A DNA stretch of 64,000 nt from HKST-UBA178 sp965223815. GTDB lineage: Bacteria > Pseudomonadota > Gammaproteobacteria > Chromatiales > Chromatiaceae. Positions 16,090 through 22,947 of the stretch are shown here, one piece after another. Position 1 is the stretch's first letter. Each line of letters opens with the position of its first letter. Where the stretch lies: positions 4,154,001-4,218,000 of the forward strand of contig OZ245019.1 in NCBI GenBank assembly GCA_965223815.1, written 5' to 3'. Below the pieces are notes generated by a model that worked only from the letters and a program-made list of their open reading frames with translations, was not told the DNA's origin and did not search any database. The position numbers and the translations under genes are program-made.

Positions 16090-16746
16090 CTACTCGGATT
16101 CCTGGAATGCTTCATCCAGATTGATACCAGTCGGCTCGACAAAATGCTCAATGACAAGCGCAAGCGACTGGCTACCATCCGATTGCGTAATAGGACGCAG
16201 CTCGTCGTGCTCATAGCCGTCTGTGTCGTAATCGACGACAGCGACATCCGGTGCTGCATCAGGCTGATTGGCAATCACTGCCTGCACGATGCCGCCTTCC
16301 AGAACGACAACCAGCCTTTCGCAGGCCGGACTGGGGTTGCTTCCATCCGAACTCGACCCGGTTGCCCGAAGCGCGGCTTGATAAGCATCATCCAGATCAC
16401 CCCAATCGATGCTGCCACCTCGAGCCTCACCACGCCGGTAGGCCTCCACCAGCAACCTCGACGCCAGGAAGGCCGCATCCCTGCGACGAAGCGTTACCAC
16501 ACTCGCGTCCGGTGTTGGCCACGGTTCATCATCGCGCAACGTCTGTTCGACCGTGAACAGCAACGAGCTATCGCCCGTCTCTTCATAGTCATCGAGCAAT
16601 AACGGCACCGTTGCGGTGTCCTGCCAGATGTCCCCTTGGTCGAACAGAGTCTCGGCCTTCCTGACCGCTTCGTCCGAATTGTCGGCCTCGATTCCGACCA
16701 TGACTCGGTGCTCATAGGGCAAGGTGTATTGAATAACATATTTCAT
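16090..16746 (-). CDS. ICE maintenance-region protein of unknown function
   Basis: A 218-residue soluble acidic protein starting MKYVIQYTLPYEHRVMVGIEADNSDEAV, with an AGGAGA ribosome site before the ATG at 16746. The first 60 residues look like a small alpha-beta domain. The middle (TLRRRDAAFLASRLLVEAYRRGEARGG) is helical. I recognise no catalytic motif. It is the last gene of the 18.4 to 16.1 kb run and is preceded by one of the CAU-loop hairpins at 16786-16816. Confidence 0.7.
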   Translation of the reverse strand: MKYVIQYTLPYEHRVMVGIEADNSDEAVRKAETLFDQGDIWQDTATVPLLLDDYEETGDSSLLFTVEQTLRDDEPWPTPDASVVTLRRRDAAFLASRLLVEAYRRGEARGGSIDWGDLDDAYQAALRATGSSSDGSNPSPACERLVVVLEGGIVQAVIANQPDAAPDVAVVDYDTDGYEHDELRPITQSDGSQSLALVIEHFVEPTGINLDEAFQESE

Positions 16747-16785
16747 AATGATCTCCTTCTGATTGGTTACAGGGGGGAGACCATC

Positions 16786-16816
16786 ACCCACCGGGGAGAT
16801 GACCTCCCCGATGGGT
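16786..16816 (-). promoter_or_regulatory. CAU-loop intergenic hairpin A
   Basis: In the transcribed minus strand, two 13-base arms (ACCCATCGGGGAG and CTCCCCGGTGGGT) pair completely with one U-G wobble around the loop GTCAT. The hairpin sits about 40 bases before the start codon at 16746. It has no T-run, so it is not a simple terminator. Confidence 0.75.
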
Positions 16817-16876
16817 ATGGCGAAGAACTCAAGTCGTTGACTTGATCGATTGATTGAGCAGCACGGGTACTACGCT

Positions 16877-17305
16877 TCAGTCCTCATGCGGCTGCAGGAT
16901 CGTGATGACCGGTTCACCGGCATCACCTGGCCCGACAATAAGCTTCAGTGTGACCAGCACCGCTTCGGTCGAGTGACCATCACGGGCTACCCGATAGAGC
17001 TGGAACTGCAGCCGGTCACCCGAATCTTTGGCGGTGCGTATGGCGTGGGAAGCCATATACAGGACGTCCCACAGCCTCCCCGACTGATCCTGATGCACCT
17101 GCTGTTCACTGTCATCCCCGGCCCAGGCCACGCAATCGGCCCAGACTGCAGATGTCAGCGCAACAGGCCATTTGAAACCGGCCTCACTGGCCATGGAACC
17201 CGCATCGATCAGCACACCGTCCTCGATGGCCTGCGCACGGGTATAGGTTGAAATAACTTCACCGAAAAACGCTTCGGCAGACTGTTCATTGGAAATGTTA
17301 CTCAT
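16877..17305 (-). CDS. DUF6573-like ICE protein
   Basis: A 142-residue soluble protein containing YTRAQAIEDGVLIDAGSMASEAGFKWPVALTSAVWADCVAW, the pattern I associate with DUF6573 proteins of plasmids and ICEs. No catalytic residues are evident. The ATG at 17305 (MSNISNEQSAEAFFGEVI) follows a ribosome-site-like AGGAGAA. It lies between the RadC-like gene and an unknown gene, with a CAU-loop hairpin upstream at 17349-17382. Function unknown; the name is from pattern memory. Confidence 0.72.
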   Translation of the reverse strand: MSNISNEQSAEAFFGEVISTYTRAQAIEDGVLIDAGSMASEAGFKWPVALTSAVWADCVAWAGDDSEQQVHQDQSGRLWDVLYMASHAIRTAKDSGDRLQFQLYRVARDGHSTEAVLVTLKLIVGPGDAGEPVITILQPHED

Positions 17306-17348
17306 GGGTATTCTCCTGTGATGGATAGACACCAGGTCACACCTCCTC

Positions 17349-17382
17349 CCCTGCCGGAGAAGATGATGCTTCCCCGGCAGGG
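17349..17382 (-). promoter_or_regulatory. CAU-loop intergenic hairpin B
   Basis: In the minus strand, 14-base arms CCCTGCCGGGGAAG and CTTCTCCGGCAGGG pair completely with one G-U wobble around the loop CATCAT. It lies between the RadC-like gene (ends 17404) and the DUF6573-like start at 17305. Confidence 0.75.
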
Positions 17383-17403
17383 TTTGTAGAAAAGTGTTGG
17401 ACT

Positions 17404-17919
17404 TCAGAGCAGTCCACGTTCTGCAAAAGAGACGCTTTCGCCAGCCGAGACCACAAAGTGGTCAAGCACCCGCACATCAACCAGTGCAAGTGCGTCTTTC
17501 AGACGGCGGGTAATCGCCTCATCCGCATGACTGGGCTCAGCAACGCCCGATGGATGATTGTGGAAAAAGACCATAGCGGCGGCATTAGCCTCCATGGCCT
17601 GCTGTACCACGACCCGTGGGTAAACCGAGGCGCCATCGATGGTGCCCTGGAACAGCTCACGCACAGCGATGATCCGGTGACGGTTATCGAGAAACAGGCA
17701 ACCGAAGACTTCGTTACGGTAGTCTGCCAGGCGCAGACGCAGGAAATCCCGCGTCTCGTCCGGTTTACTCAAAACCCTGCCGGCTCGATGTTTGATGGAC
17801 AACACCTTCATCGCCAGTGTGATCACTGATTGCTTTTCCACATCGTTCAAGTCTGCTGGTTTCAAACCGGACAAACGGTCTTCTACCAGCGCCTCTACGG
17901 ACACATCCGTTTTCTTCAT
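17404..17919 (-). CDS. RadC-like JAB-domain protein
   Basis: A 171-residue protein of the RadC/JAB-MPN family. The metal-binding motif HNHPSG(x7)D, seen as HxHx10D in VFFHNHPSGVAEPSHAD at about residues 119-132, is intact. This form lacks the HhH N-terminal domain of chromosomal RadC and is the version common on ICEs and plasmids. Despite the name, a DNA repair role is not established; a metallo-isopeptidase or nuclease-like activity is possible. A CAU-loop hairpin lies upstream. Confidence 0.88.
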   Translation of the reverse strand: MKKTDVSVEALVEDRLSGLKPADLNDVEKQSVITLAMKVLSIKHRAGRVLSKPDETRDFLRLRLADYRNEVFGCLFLDNRHRIIAVRELFQGTIDGASVYPRVVVQQAMEANAAAMVFFHNHPSGVAEPSHADEAITRRLKDALALVDVRVLDHFVVSAGESVSFAERGLL

Positions 17920-17946
17920 GACTGATCTCCTCAGGAAAAAGGGAGA

Positions 17947-17981
17947 CCAGTCCCTCGGAGGAATGATCCCCCGATGGGTGG
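17947..17981 (-). promoter_or_regulatory. CAU-loop intergenic hairpin C
   Basis: In the minus strand a stem beginning CCACCCATCGGGGGA pairs with TCCTCCGAGGGACTGG around the loop TCAT. It has a one-base and a two-base bulge and a G-U wobble. It precedes the RadC-like start at 17919 by about 28 bases. Confidence 0.65.
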
Positions 17982-18023
17982 AAAGTGGCCGGGTAACATG
18001 GTGTTACCCGGCCAAACGTTGAG

Positions 18024-18428
18024 TTACGCCGCGTCTTCTTGTGCGGTGTAGAACGGTTGCCCGTCGACCTTGGCCCACGCAATGCGCAGTAGCCGTGCCT
18101 TCAGGCTGATACCGGGCTCGCCGGCCTTGTCCCCGTTCTTGAAGGTGAAGGACTCGGCAAAGAGATCACTGAGTGTGAAGCCGATCAGTACCTTCAGATT
18201 GCCCTCGACGGCCGGCTTGAGCTGACGCACGATTTCCTGCGCCTGCTTGCCGGACACGCGACACTCGAAATGCGTGTACTGGGCGTTGTCGACACTGCCA
18301 CGAAGGGCAGCGATGGTGATACTCAGGAAGGGCTCTCCTTCCTTGGGTGTCACCTCCCGGACGCGATTGAGATAACCGATGCCGGTGGTGTGAAGATCGA
18401 AATACTGCTTGGTTTCGTTGGTTGACAT
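18024..18428 (-). CDS. STY4534-like ICE replication protein (DUF3577)
   Basis: A 134-residue protein containing YFDLHTTGIGYLNRVREVTPKEGEPFLSITIAALRGS, the conserved core of the DUF3577/STY4534 group. Beta-rich, it may bind single-stranded DNA like an SSB-type fold; that is inference. Position between the RadC-like gene and parM is usual in related islands. Start at 18428 (MSTNETKQYF). A CAU-loop-type hairpin (18472-18501) precedes it. Confidence 0.85.
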   Translation of the reverse strand: MSTNETKQYFDLHTTGIGYLNRVREVTPKEGEPFLSITIAALRGSVDNAQYTHFECRVSGKQAQEIVRQLKPAVEGNLKVLIGFTLSDLFAESFTFKNGDKAGEPGISLKARLLRIAWAKVDGQPFYTAQEDAA

Positions 18429-18471
18429 AGCACTTGCTCCTTAGAGGTTAAAAACTCCCGGAACAAGCGCG

Positions 18472-18501
18472 ACCCTGACGGGGATGCTTGCCCGGCAGGG
18501 T
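18472..18501 (-). promoter_or_regulatory. CAU-containing intergenic hairpin D
   Basis: In the minus strand ACCCTGCCGGG and CCCGTCAGGGT pair with one C-U mismatch around an 8-base loop CAAGCATC. It lies about 45 bases before the DUF3577 start and shares the ACCCTG.CGGG arm style with hairpins A and B. Confidence 0.65.
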
Positions 18502-18544
18502 GAATGAAATGGAATCAGGTTCCACTCCCTTGAGAAAGGACCGA

Positions 18545-18616
18545 CGACAGAAAACTGTCGCTGTGCACCGATTGCACGGCCCGACGGTGCCTCGACTGTC
18601 ACTGAACCGCAGTGAC
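18545..18616. repeat. Three small hairpins in the parM-DUF3577 spacer
   Basis: Within 75 bases there are CGACAG/CTGTCG (18545-18560, AAAA loop), GTGCA/TGCAC (18563-18577) and GTCACTG/CAGTGAC (18598-18616, 5-base loop). With hairpin D this makes the spacer highly structured; no gene is seen in it. Confidence 0.65.
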
Positions 18617-18645
18617 GACGGATAAAACCAGTAAACCGAATACAA

Positions 18646-19668
18646 TCAGGCCGCATCAGAGGCCTCACAGACATAGCGCAGGTACTTGAGCATGCCGCGT
18701 GCATTGGCAAACGCAGGATGTTCAGCAATCGCTTGATGCGGGAACCAGTTGGCGATGTGTTTCGACAGTGCCACGGTCCCACCACCGACGAACAGCACAC
18801 GATCCAACTCGATACCTAACCCCAGTTGCCGGCGGGTCTCGTCATGAATGCGTTCCACGACCTCGCGCATGGCTGCCTCAACTAACGCGGCAACATCGTG
18901 TTCCTTACCTTGAAGACGAACAGTCTTGTGCTCCACCGCCTGGGATACCAGTTGCTCGCTGAGTGACTCCAGATCGAAGCGTTCCTGGATTCCATCGGCC
19001 ACACTCTGTTTCACGTTCAACATTCCACACTGCAGGGAACCAGAAGAGGCATGTAAGATGCCCTGGTCCTTTACCACGACGTAGTCTGTCGTGCGTCCAC
19101 CGATGTCGACGATGGCAACCGGAACGGAGACACGATCCGCATCGAGAGTGACACCGTCCTCCAGTTCGACAATCACATAGTCGTACCAGGCGGCCAACGC
19201 CTCAGGTATCACCTCATGAAACGCTATGCCTGCTGGCAGCGCACCAGAAAGTGGGTGAACAGCCTGCTTGAGGCTGTCGCGCTTCCTAGCGATGGTTTCC
19301 TGCCGATGCTCACCGCTCTTGCGGTAGAAGGAACTGACAGGCAAACCGGACACTGCATGCACACTCTTTCCAGCAAGTCCGGCCTGCTGCAGGGCATGTT
19401 GAACAACTGCCCGGTTCAGACCAGACCACGGGTAGCCCTCAAAATGCGTGGGTGCACCGTCCAGGGCACCAACCGAATACACGGTATCCTCTGTCTCGTA
19501 CTCAGAGATGCGTTGTTCGGCCTCATGGATCCAGGTCACACCGGACTGGCCCACGCTAGCGCGTGAAGGAATCGCGAGTAACCGGCCGTCCGGAAGTGCG
19601 ATCTTGGTGAATGCATAGCCATCGTCGAGGCCAACCGGGATGGGATTTATTGAGCTTGCGTCAGCCAT
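18646..19668 (-). CDS. parM: ParM/StbA-like actin-type plasmid segregation protein
   Basis: A 340-residue actin-like ATPase. Visible actin-fold motifs are phosphate 1 LDDGYAFTKIAL (about 13-24), phosphate 2 VDIGGRTTDYVVV (about 188-200) and the adenosine motif LFVGGGTVALSK (about 294-305). It likely forms filaments that move replicated or circularised element DNA. It lies downstream of a ParR-like gene with a 51-base gap, the reverse of the usual parM-parR order. Length is normal for ParM-like proteins. Confidence 0.85.
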   Translation of the reverse strand: MADASSINPIPVGLDDGYAFTKIALPDGRLLAIPSRASVGQSGVTWIHEAEQRISEYETEDTVYSVGALDGAPTHFEGYPWSGLNRAVVQHALQQAGLAGKSVHAVSGLPVSSFYRKSGEHRQETIARKRDSLKQAVHPLSGALPAGIAFHEVIPEALAAWYDYVIVELEDGVTLDADRVSVPVAIVDIGGRTTDYVVVKDQGILHASSGSLQCGMLNVKQSVADGIQERFDLESLSEQLVSQAVEHKTVRLQGKEHDVAALVEAAMREVVERIHDETRRQLGLGIELDRVLFVGGGTVALSKHIANWFPHQAIAEHPAFANARGMLKYLRYVCEASDAA

Positions 19669-19719
19669 ATATTTTTAATCCTCTGATTCGTTATCGAGTA
19701 TGTTTGTAGGTTGCCTGCC

Positions 19720-20064
19720 CTAGCCCATCACCTTGCCCAGCGCCGCGAAGGGTTTAGCACCCTCCGCGACCGATATTGGCTCAGCCTTCGCTACAGCAGG
19801 CACTGATTCGGGAAGTCCGGCAGTCCGTCGCGGCGACCGGGGCATCGACTTCGTAAATGCCGTGGTCGAATCGCGTTTCGTATCGTCAGATGTACCGCGT
19901 AGTGATTCGATCTCGGATCTAAATCCCTGAACCAGCAACCCACGCAACCATTCCTGCCGGCGGTTAGCCGGCACTTGTCTGTGCCGGTTCAACAGGACGG
20001 ATTCCAGCGCCACACGGGGATCAAGCTGTATGGTGACTCGGGTTCCTGGCTGTGCTTTTGCCAT
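19720..20064 (-). CDS. ParR-like or StbB-like small adaptor/repressor (tentative)
   Basis: A 114-residue basic protein. Residues about 5-55 (TRVTIQLDPRVALESVLLNRHRQVPANRRQEWLRGLLVQGF) look like a ribbon-helix-helix DNA-binding domain. The rest is low-complexity Pro/Ser/Lys. Directly upstream of parM on the same strand, it is the natural candidate for the DNA-binding partner. The assignment is from context and the RHH-like start. Confidence 0.65.
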   Translation of the reverse strand: MAKAQPGTRVTIQLDPRVALESVLLNRHRQVPANRRQEWLRGLLVQGFRSEIESLRGTSDDTKRDSTTAFTKSMPRSPRRTAGLPESVPAVAKAEPISVAEGAKPFAALGKVMG

Positions 20065-20144
20065 GACAAGACGGCCCCACTGACTTCAAACAAGCTCAGG
20101 ATTATGGAGACACGTACCTGGCACACCAGAGGAAACCCGACACA

Positions 20145-20918
20145 TCACGTGTCGTCGTTTTCGTCAGAGGATGGAACTGTGGTCGGTGTGAAGGGTGCGG
20201 AATGCAGTCCGAGGTTCCTGGAGAATCCTGATGACAAATGACGTTGAATTGGCGCCATCGGTGCACGACGTTTGCCATTCAATACATCATCGGGAACTGC
20301 TCCCATGAACTGGACTGCCTGCGTATTCTTGTCGTTGCCTTTCTGGATATCGGACCGCTCGATGCGCAGAAAGCGATAACCTTGGGGAATCATGAACAGA
20401 CCACGGACCTTGCGTGCGCCCAACTCAATGACGTGGTCGCGTGATGCGCGGTCCAGTACACCGATGTGGCCGGCGGTTAGCGCGGCACATACCAGGGTAT
20501 CGTATGTCGATACGAGGCGTGCAGCCTGATAAGCATAGGGATTTGCGAACTGTAGCGGCATTCGGTAGGGTCGCTCAGACTCGGCGACCGCGACCTCAAT
20601 CGAACCCATCTGAGTCAACCGCCCATCCAGATCCCGCTGGAGACGCTGGAATAACGCCTCCCGTTCCTCAATGGCTTCATGCACCTTGATTAGCCACCAG
20701 TCTGCATATGGATCATCATTGCGCGACGCCTGCCAGATCAGTCGCAGCCGCTCAGCGAAGAGGCCCAGACCAATGATCGGCGATTGTCCCTTCGTGCCGT
20801 TACGACCACGAATCAGCCGACGCGCCTGGTTCGTCTGCAGCGTTAGCCAGACCTGGCCACGCAGGGGACCCAATTTGTCAGCATCGGTCGGTTTGGGGAT
20901 CGGGTTTTCCGTGGTCAC
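20145..20918 (-). CDS. ICE protein of the PFL_4669 family
   Basis: A 257-residue protein with LGPLRGQVWLTLQTNQARRLIRGRNGTKGQSPIIGLGLFAERLRLIWQASRNDDPYADWWLIKVHEAIEE, typical of the PFL_4669 group. Mostly soluble and basic; function unknown. It sits in the partition/replication block, downstream of the STY4528-like gene, as in related islands. The C-terminus (HSAPFTPTTVPSSDENDDT) is low-complexity. Confidence 0.82.
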   Translation of the reverse strand: MTTENPIPKPTDADKLGPLRGQVWLTLQTNQARRLIRGRNGTKGQSPIIGLGLFAERLRLIWQASRNDDPYADWWLIKVHEAIEEREALFQRLQRDLDGRLTQMGSIEVAVAESERPYRMPLQFANPYAYQAARLVSTYDTLVCAALTAGHIGVLDRASRDHVIELGARKVRGLFMIPQGYRFLRIERSDIQKGNDKNTQAVQFMGAVPDDVLNGKRRAPMAPIQRHLSSGFSRNLGLHSAPFTPTTVPSSDENDDT

Positions 20919-21038
20919 AGGTTATCGGGTTCCTTGTAGCATGAGTTTGCGCGTATAAACGCATGCACACTCGTTATGAACAAGGAAAAACCCCGTCGAC
21001 AAATGGGAGGGTTCTGTAATGAGTTGGAATTTCGACAG

Positions 21039-21057
21039 GTGATTCCAGTGGAATCAC
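21039..21057. repeat. 19-bp palindrome
   Basis: GTGATTCCAGTGGAATCAC has two perfect 9-base arms with a single central base. It lies 13 bases past the stop of the STY4528-like gene and about 120 bases before the PFL_4669-like start. It is a good candidate operator or protein-binding site. Confidence 0.7.
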
Positions 21058-21069
21058 TTAAAGGAGACT

Positions 21070-22350
21070 TTATGTCTCGTTAGGTCCGGATGATGGCCCC
21101 TTATTTATTGGCATTCCCAACGCCTTCCGCATTTCATCCATCCGTACTTTTGCCAGCGCCATACGCTTCTGGCGCTGCTCCTCGGTCTCCTTCAGCTCAG
21201 TGGCTGTATCTTGGCGTGCTACCTGTTGACGCTGAATCTTCCGCGCGTGCCGGGCATCCCGCACCTTGATGCCGAGATTGGGCACAAACTCGCCGGATTT
21301 CATCAGTTCACAGAGACGGAACAGGAAGCTGATTTCGTCATAGACCGGTTTCATGCCCTTTTGCTCGGCCTGGAACCGCCCCTCCAGTTCATCAAGAATC
21401 GGCTGGCGATCCGCTGGGGCGAGTTTGAAAAGATAACGGTTTGCGATGTCTCGCTGGTTTTCGCCCAGACGTCGCGGATATATCAGCGGCTCACCATCCT
21501 CACCGGCATGCTTAAATTTCGACGTATCCTCACCAGAAGTAGTTGTTGTTTTTTTATTATTACTACTACAACCTGAGTTCGATTTATGTGCATTCGATTT
21601 TTGTACTCGGGTACCAACCGAGTTCGAATTTTGGTCATGGTGATCCCGCGCCTGCCTGTTGCCCATAGAATCTTGACGAATCTGCTGGATAGCATCGCGG
21701 GTAAACGAGAAGAACCGGCGTAGTTCTTCGTTACCTGTGCTCACCGCTGACTGCAACCGCCGTTCGATTGGATGCTCCAGGGCGCATACGTCACGCCCGC
21801 CCCCGACATCCTCATCAATGGACGCCAGCACGCCCTTGGCCACGGTACGCACCCGGGCATGACCATGGCTCACGGCCTTGTTCAGAAAGACCATGTAGTC
21901 ACCATCCAGGTGAATTACATCGGCCAGTGGCAGGGGCTCATCATGCAGTGCATAGACGTTACCGCGAAACCGTCCGCTGGCTTTACGCATACGTCCACAG
22001 AGGGTCAACCAGCGCGAGGCACGCAGGATGGCAATCGCACGGGCTATCGTAGAACGCGATGAAACATTGGCCAGGCGGGAAATGGTCTCATAACTCGGAA
22101 AAGCGGCATTAGCCCCCGTCTCCCGAACCGCCAACATGATGACCATCCAAACCAGTTTGTCGACCGGCTCGAGTACCGGATCGCGGATTACCGCAGTGGG
22201 AAAAGACTGGTGCCGGTTTCCGAGGAAAAGGACCGTGTCGGCAGCACCGCCATCGCGTGATGCCTCCACACGAGCGATGGTGGCCTTGATCAGTTTATCG
22301 AGGGCGAGTGTTTCCGGACGAATGACGCCTGTCTGCTCATCCATCATCAC
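21070..22350 (-). CDS. STY4528-like pathogenicity-island replication protein
   Basis: A 426-residue protein. The first half contains LVWMVIMLAVRETGANAAFPSYETISRLANVSSRSTIARAIAILRASRWL (about 72-121), a winged-helix/HTH replication-initiator-like domain typical of the STY4528 group. A low-complexity linker (SGCSSNNKKTTTTSGED, from a tract of triplet repeats and a 7-A run near 21545-21570) joins it to a C-terminal helical part. It likely helps start replication of the excised element. It overlaps the DUF2857 gene by 14 bases. Confidence 0.82.
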   Translation of the reverse strand: MMMDEQTGVIRPETLALDKLIKATIARVEASRDGGAADTVLFLGNRHQSFPTAVIRDPVLEPVDKLVWMVIMLAVRETGANAAFPSYETISRLANVSSRSTIARAIAILRASRWLTLCGRMRKASGRFRGNVYALHDEPLPLADVIHLDGDYMVFLNKAVSHGHARVRTVAKGVLASIDEDVGGGRDVCALEHPIERRLQSAVSTGNEELRRFFSFTRDAIQQIRQDSMGNRQARDHHDQNSNSVGTRVQKSNAHKSNSGCSSNNKKTTTTSGEDTSKFKHAGEDGEPLIYPRRLGENQRDIANRYLFKLAPADRQPILDELEGRFQAEQKGMKPVYDEISFLFRLCELMKSGEFVPNLGIKVRDARHARKIQRQQVARQDTATELKETEEQRQKRMALAKVRMDEMRKALGMPINKGPSSGPNET

Positions 22351-22942
22351 CTACCTGAGCGGCACCATCGTCATTCTGGCCGGTCAGGTTTCCGTACTGG
22401 GCCCATCGCTGGGTCAGGTTCCAGATGGCGCGCATCGGCACCCCGGTCTCCCGGTGGAGTTCCAGGTAATCCTTGGGCGCGAGTAATCCAGTTGTCTCCC
22501 CATCGACCCGGCTCGACCAGGCCTGCCAGAGTCGGTGGGAACTTTCCTCATCGGCTTCGGGGGGGCGCCCGACCGAAGGACTCACAGACAGAGTACGCCT
22601 TAGTCGACCGTAATCACGGGCATTCAATCCGAACAGGATCAACAGCATCTCATGCGGCGCATCAGCTGCGATCAGCGACTGCAGGGTTTCTTCCGATTCC
22701 CGCTGCACCCGCAGGTGATCGATCATCGGCCAGTACACCTGCCGGTTCAGGGCGATATCCAGACAGTGGGCACGAAGCGATTCAACACGATATAGGTCCG
22801 AGACGTTCATCTCCCGCAGAGCCTCGATCTCACGTGGACCGAATTTCATGTTTTGCAGGGCCACGTGGTCCCCTTCTGCGAGACAGCGAATGGCATACAT
22901 CAACACGGCGGTGACCAGATCGGATTCCTTCGTGCTTTCCAT
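22337..22942 (-). CDS. DUF2857-like ICE protein
   Basis: A 201-residue, mainly helical soluble protein beginning ESTKESDLVTAVLMYAIRCLAEGDHVALQNMKFGPREIEALREM. This pattern and position between ParB-like and STY4528-like genes fit the DUF2857 group of integrative elements. The C-terminal part (TGLLAPKDYLELHRETGVPMRAIWNL) may be an HTH. Function unknown; it overlaps the downstream gene by 14 bases and is 5 bases from the ParB-like stop, consistent with coupled translation. Confidence 0.8.
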   Translation of the reverse strand: MESTKESDLVTAVLMYAIRCLAEGDHVALQNMKFGPREIEALREMNVSDLYRVESLRAHCLDIALNRQVYWPMIDHLRVQRESEETLQSLIAADAPHEMLLILFGLNARDYGRLRRTLSVSPSVGRPPEADEESSHRLWQAWSSRVDGETTGLLAPKDYLELHRETGVPMRAIWNLTQRWAQYGNLTGQNDDGAAQVGDDG

Positions 22943-22947
22943 CGCCT

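Noticed and set aside
21540..21575. Programmed -1 frameshift at the 7-A run
   Set aside because: The reading frame does not match the standard slippery heptamer and the gene continues normally in frame.
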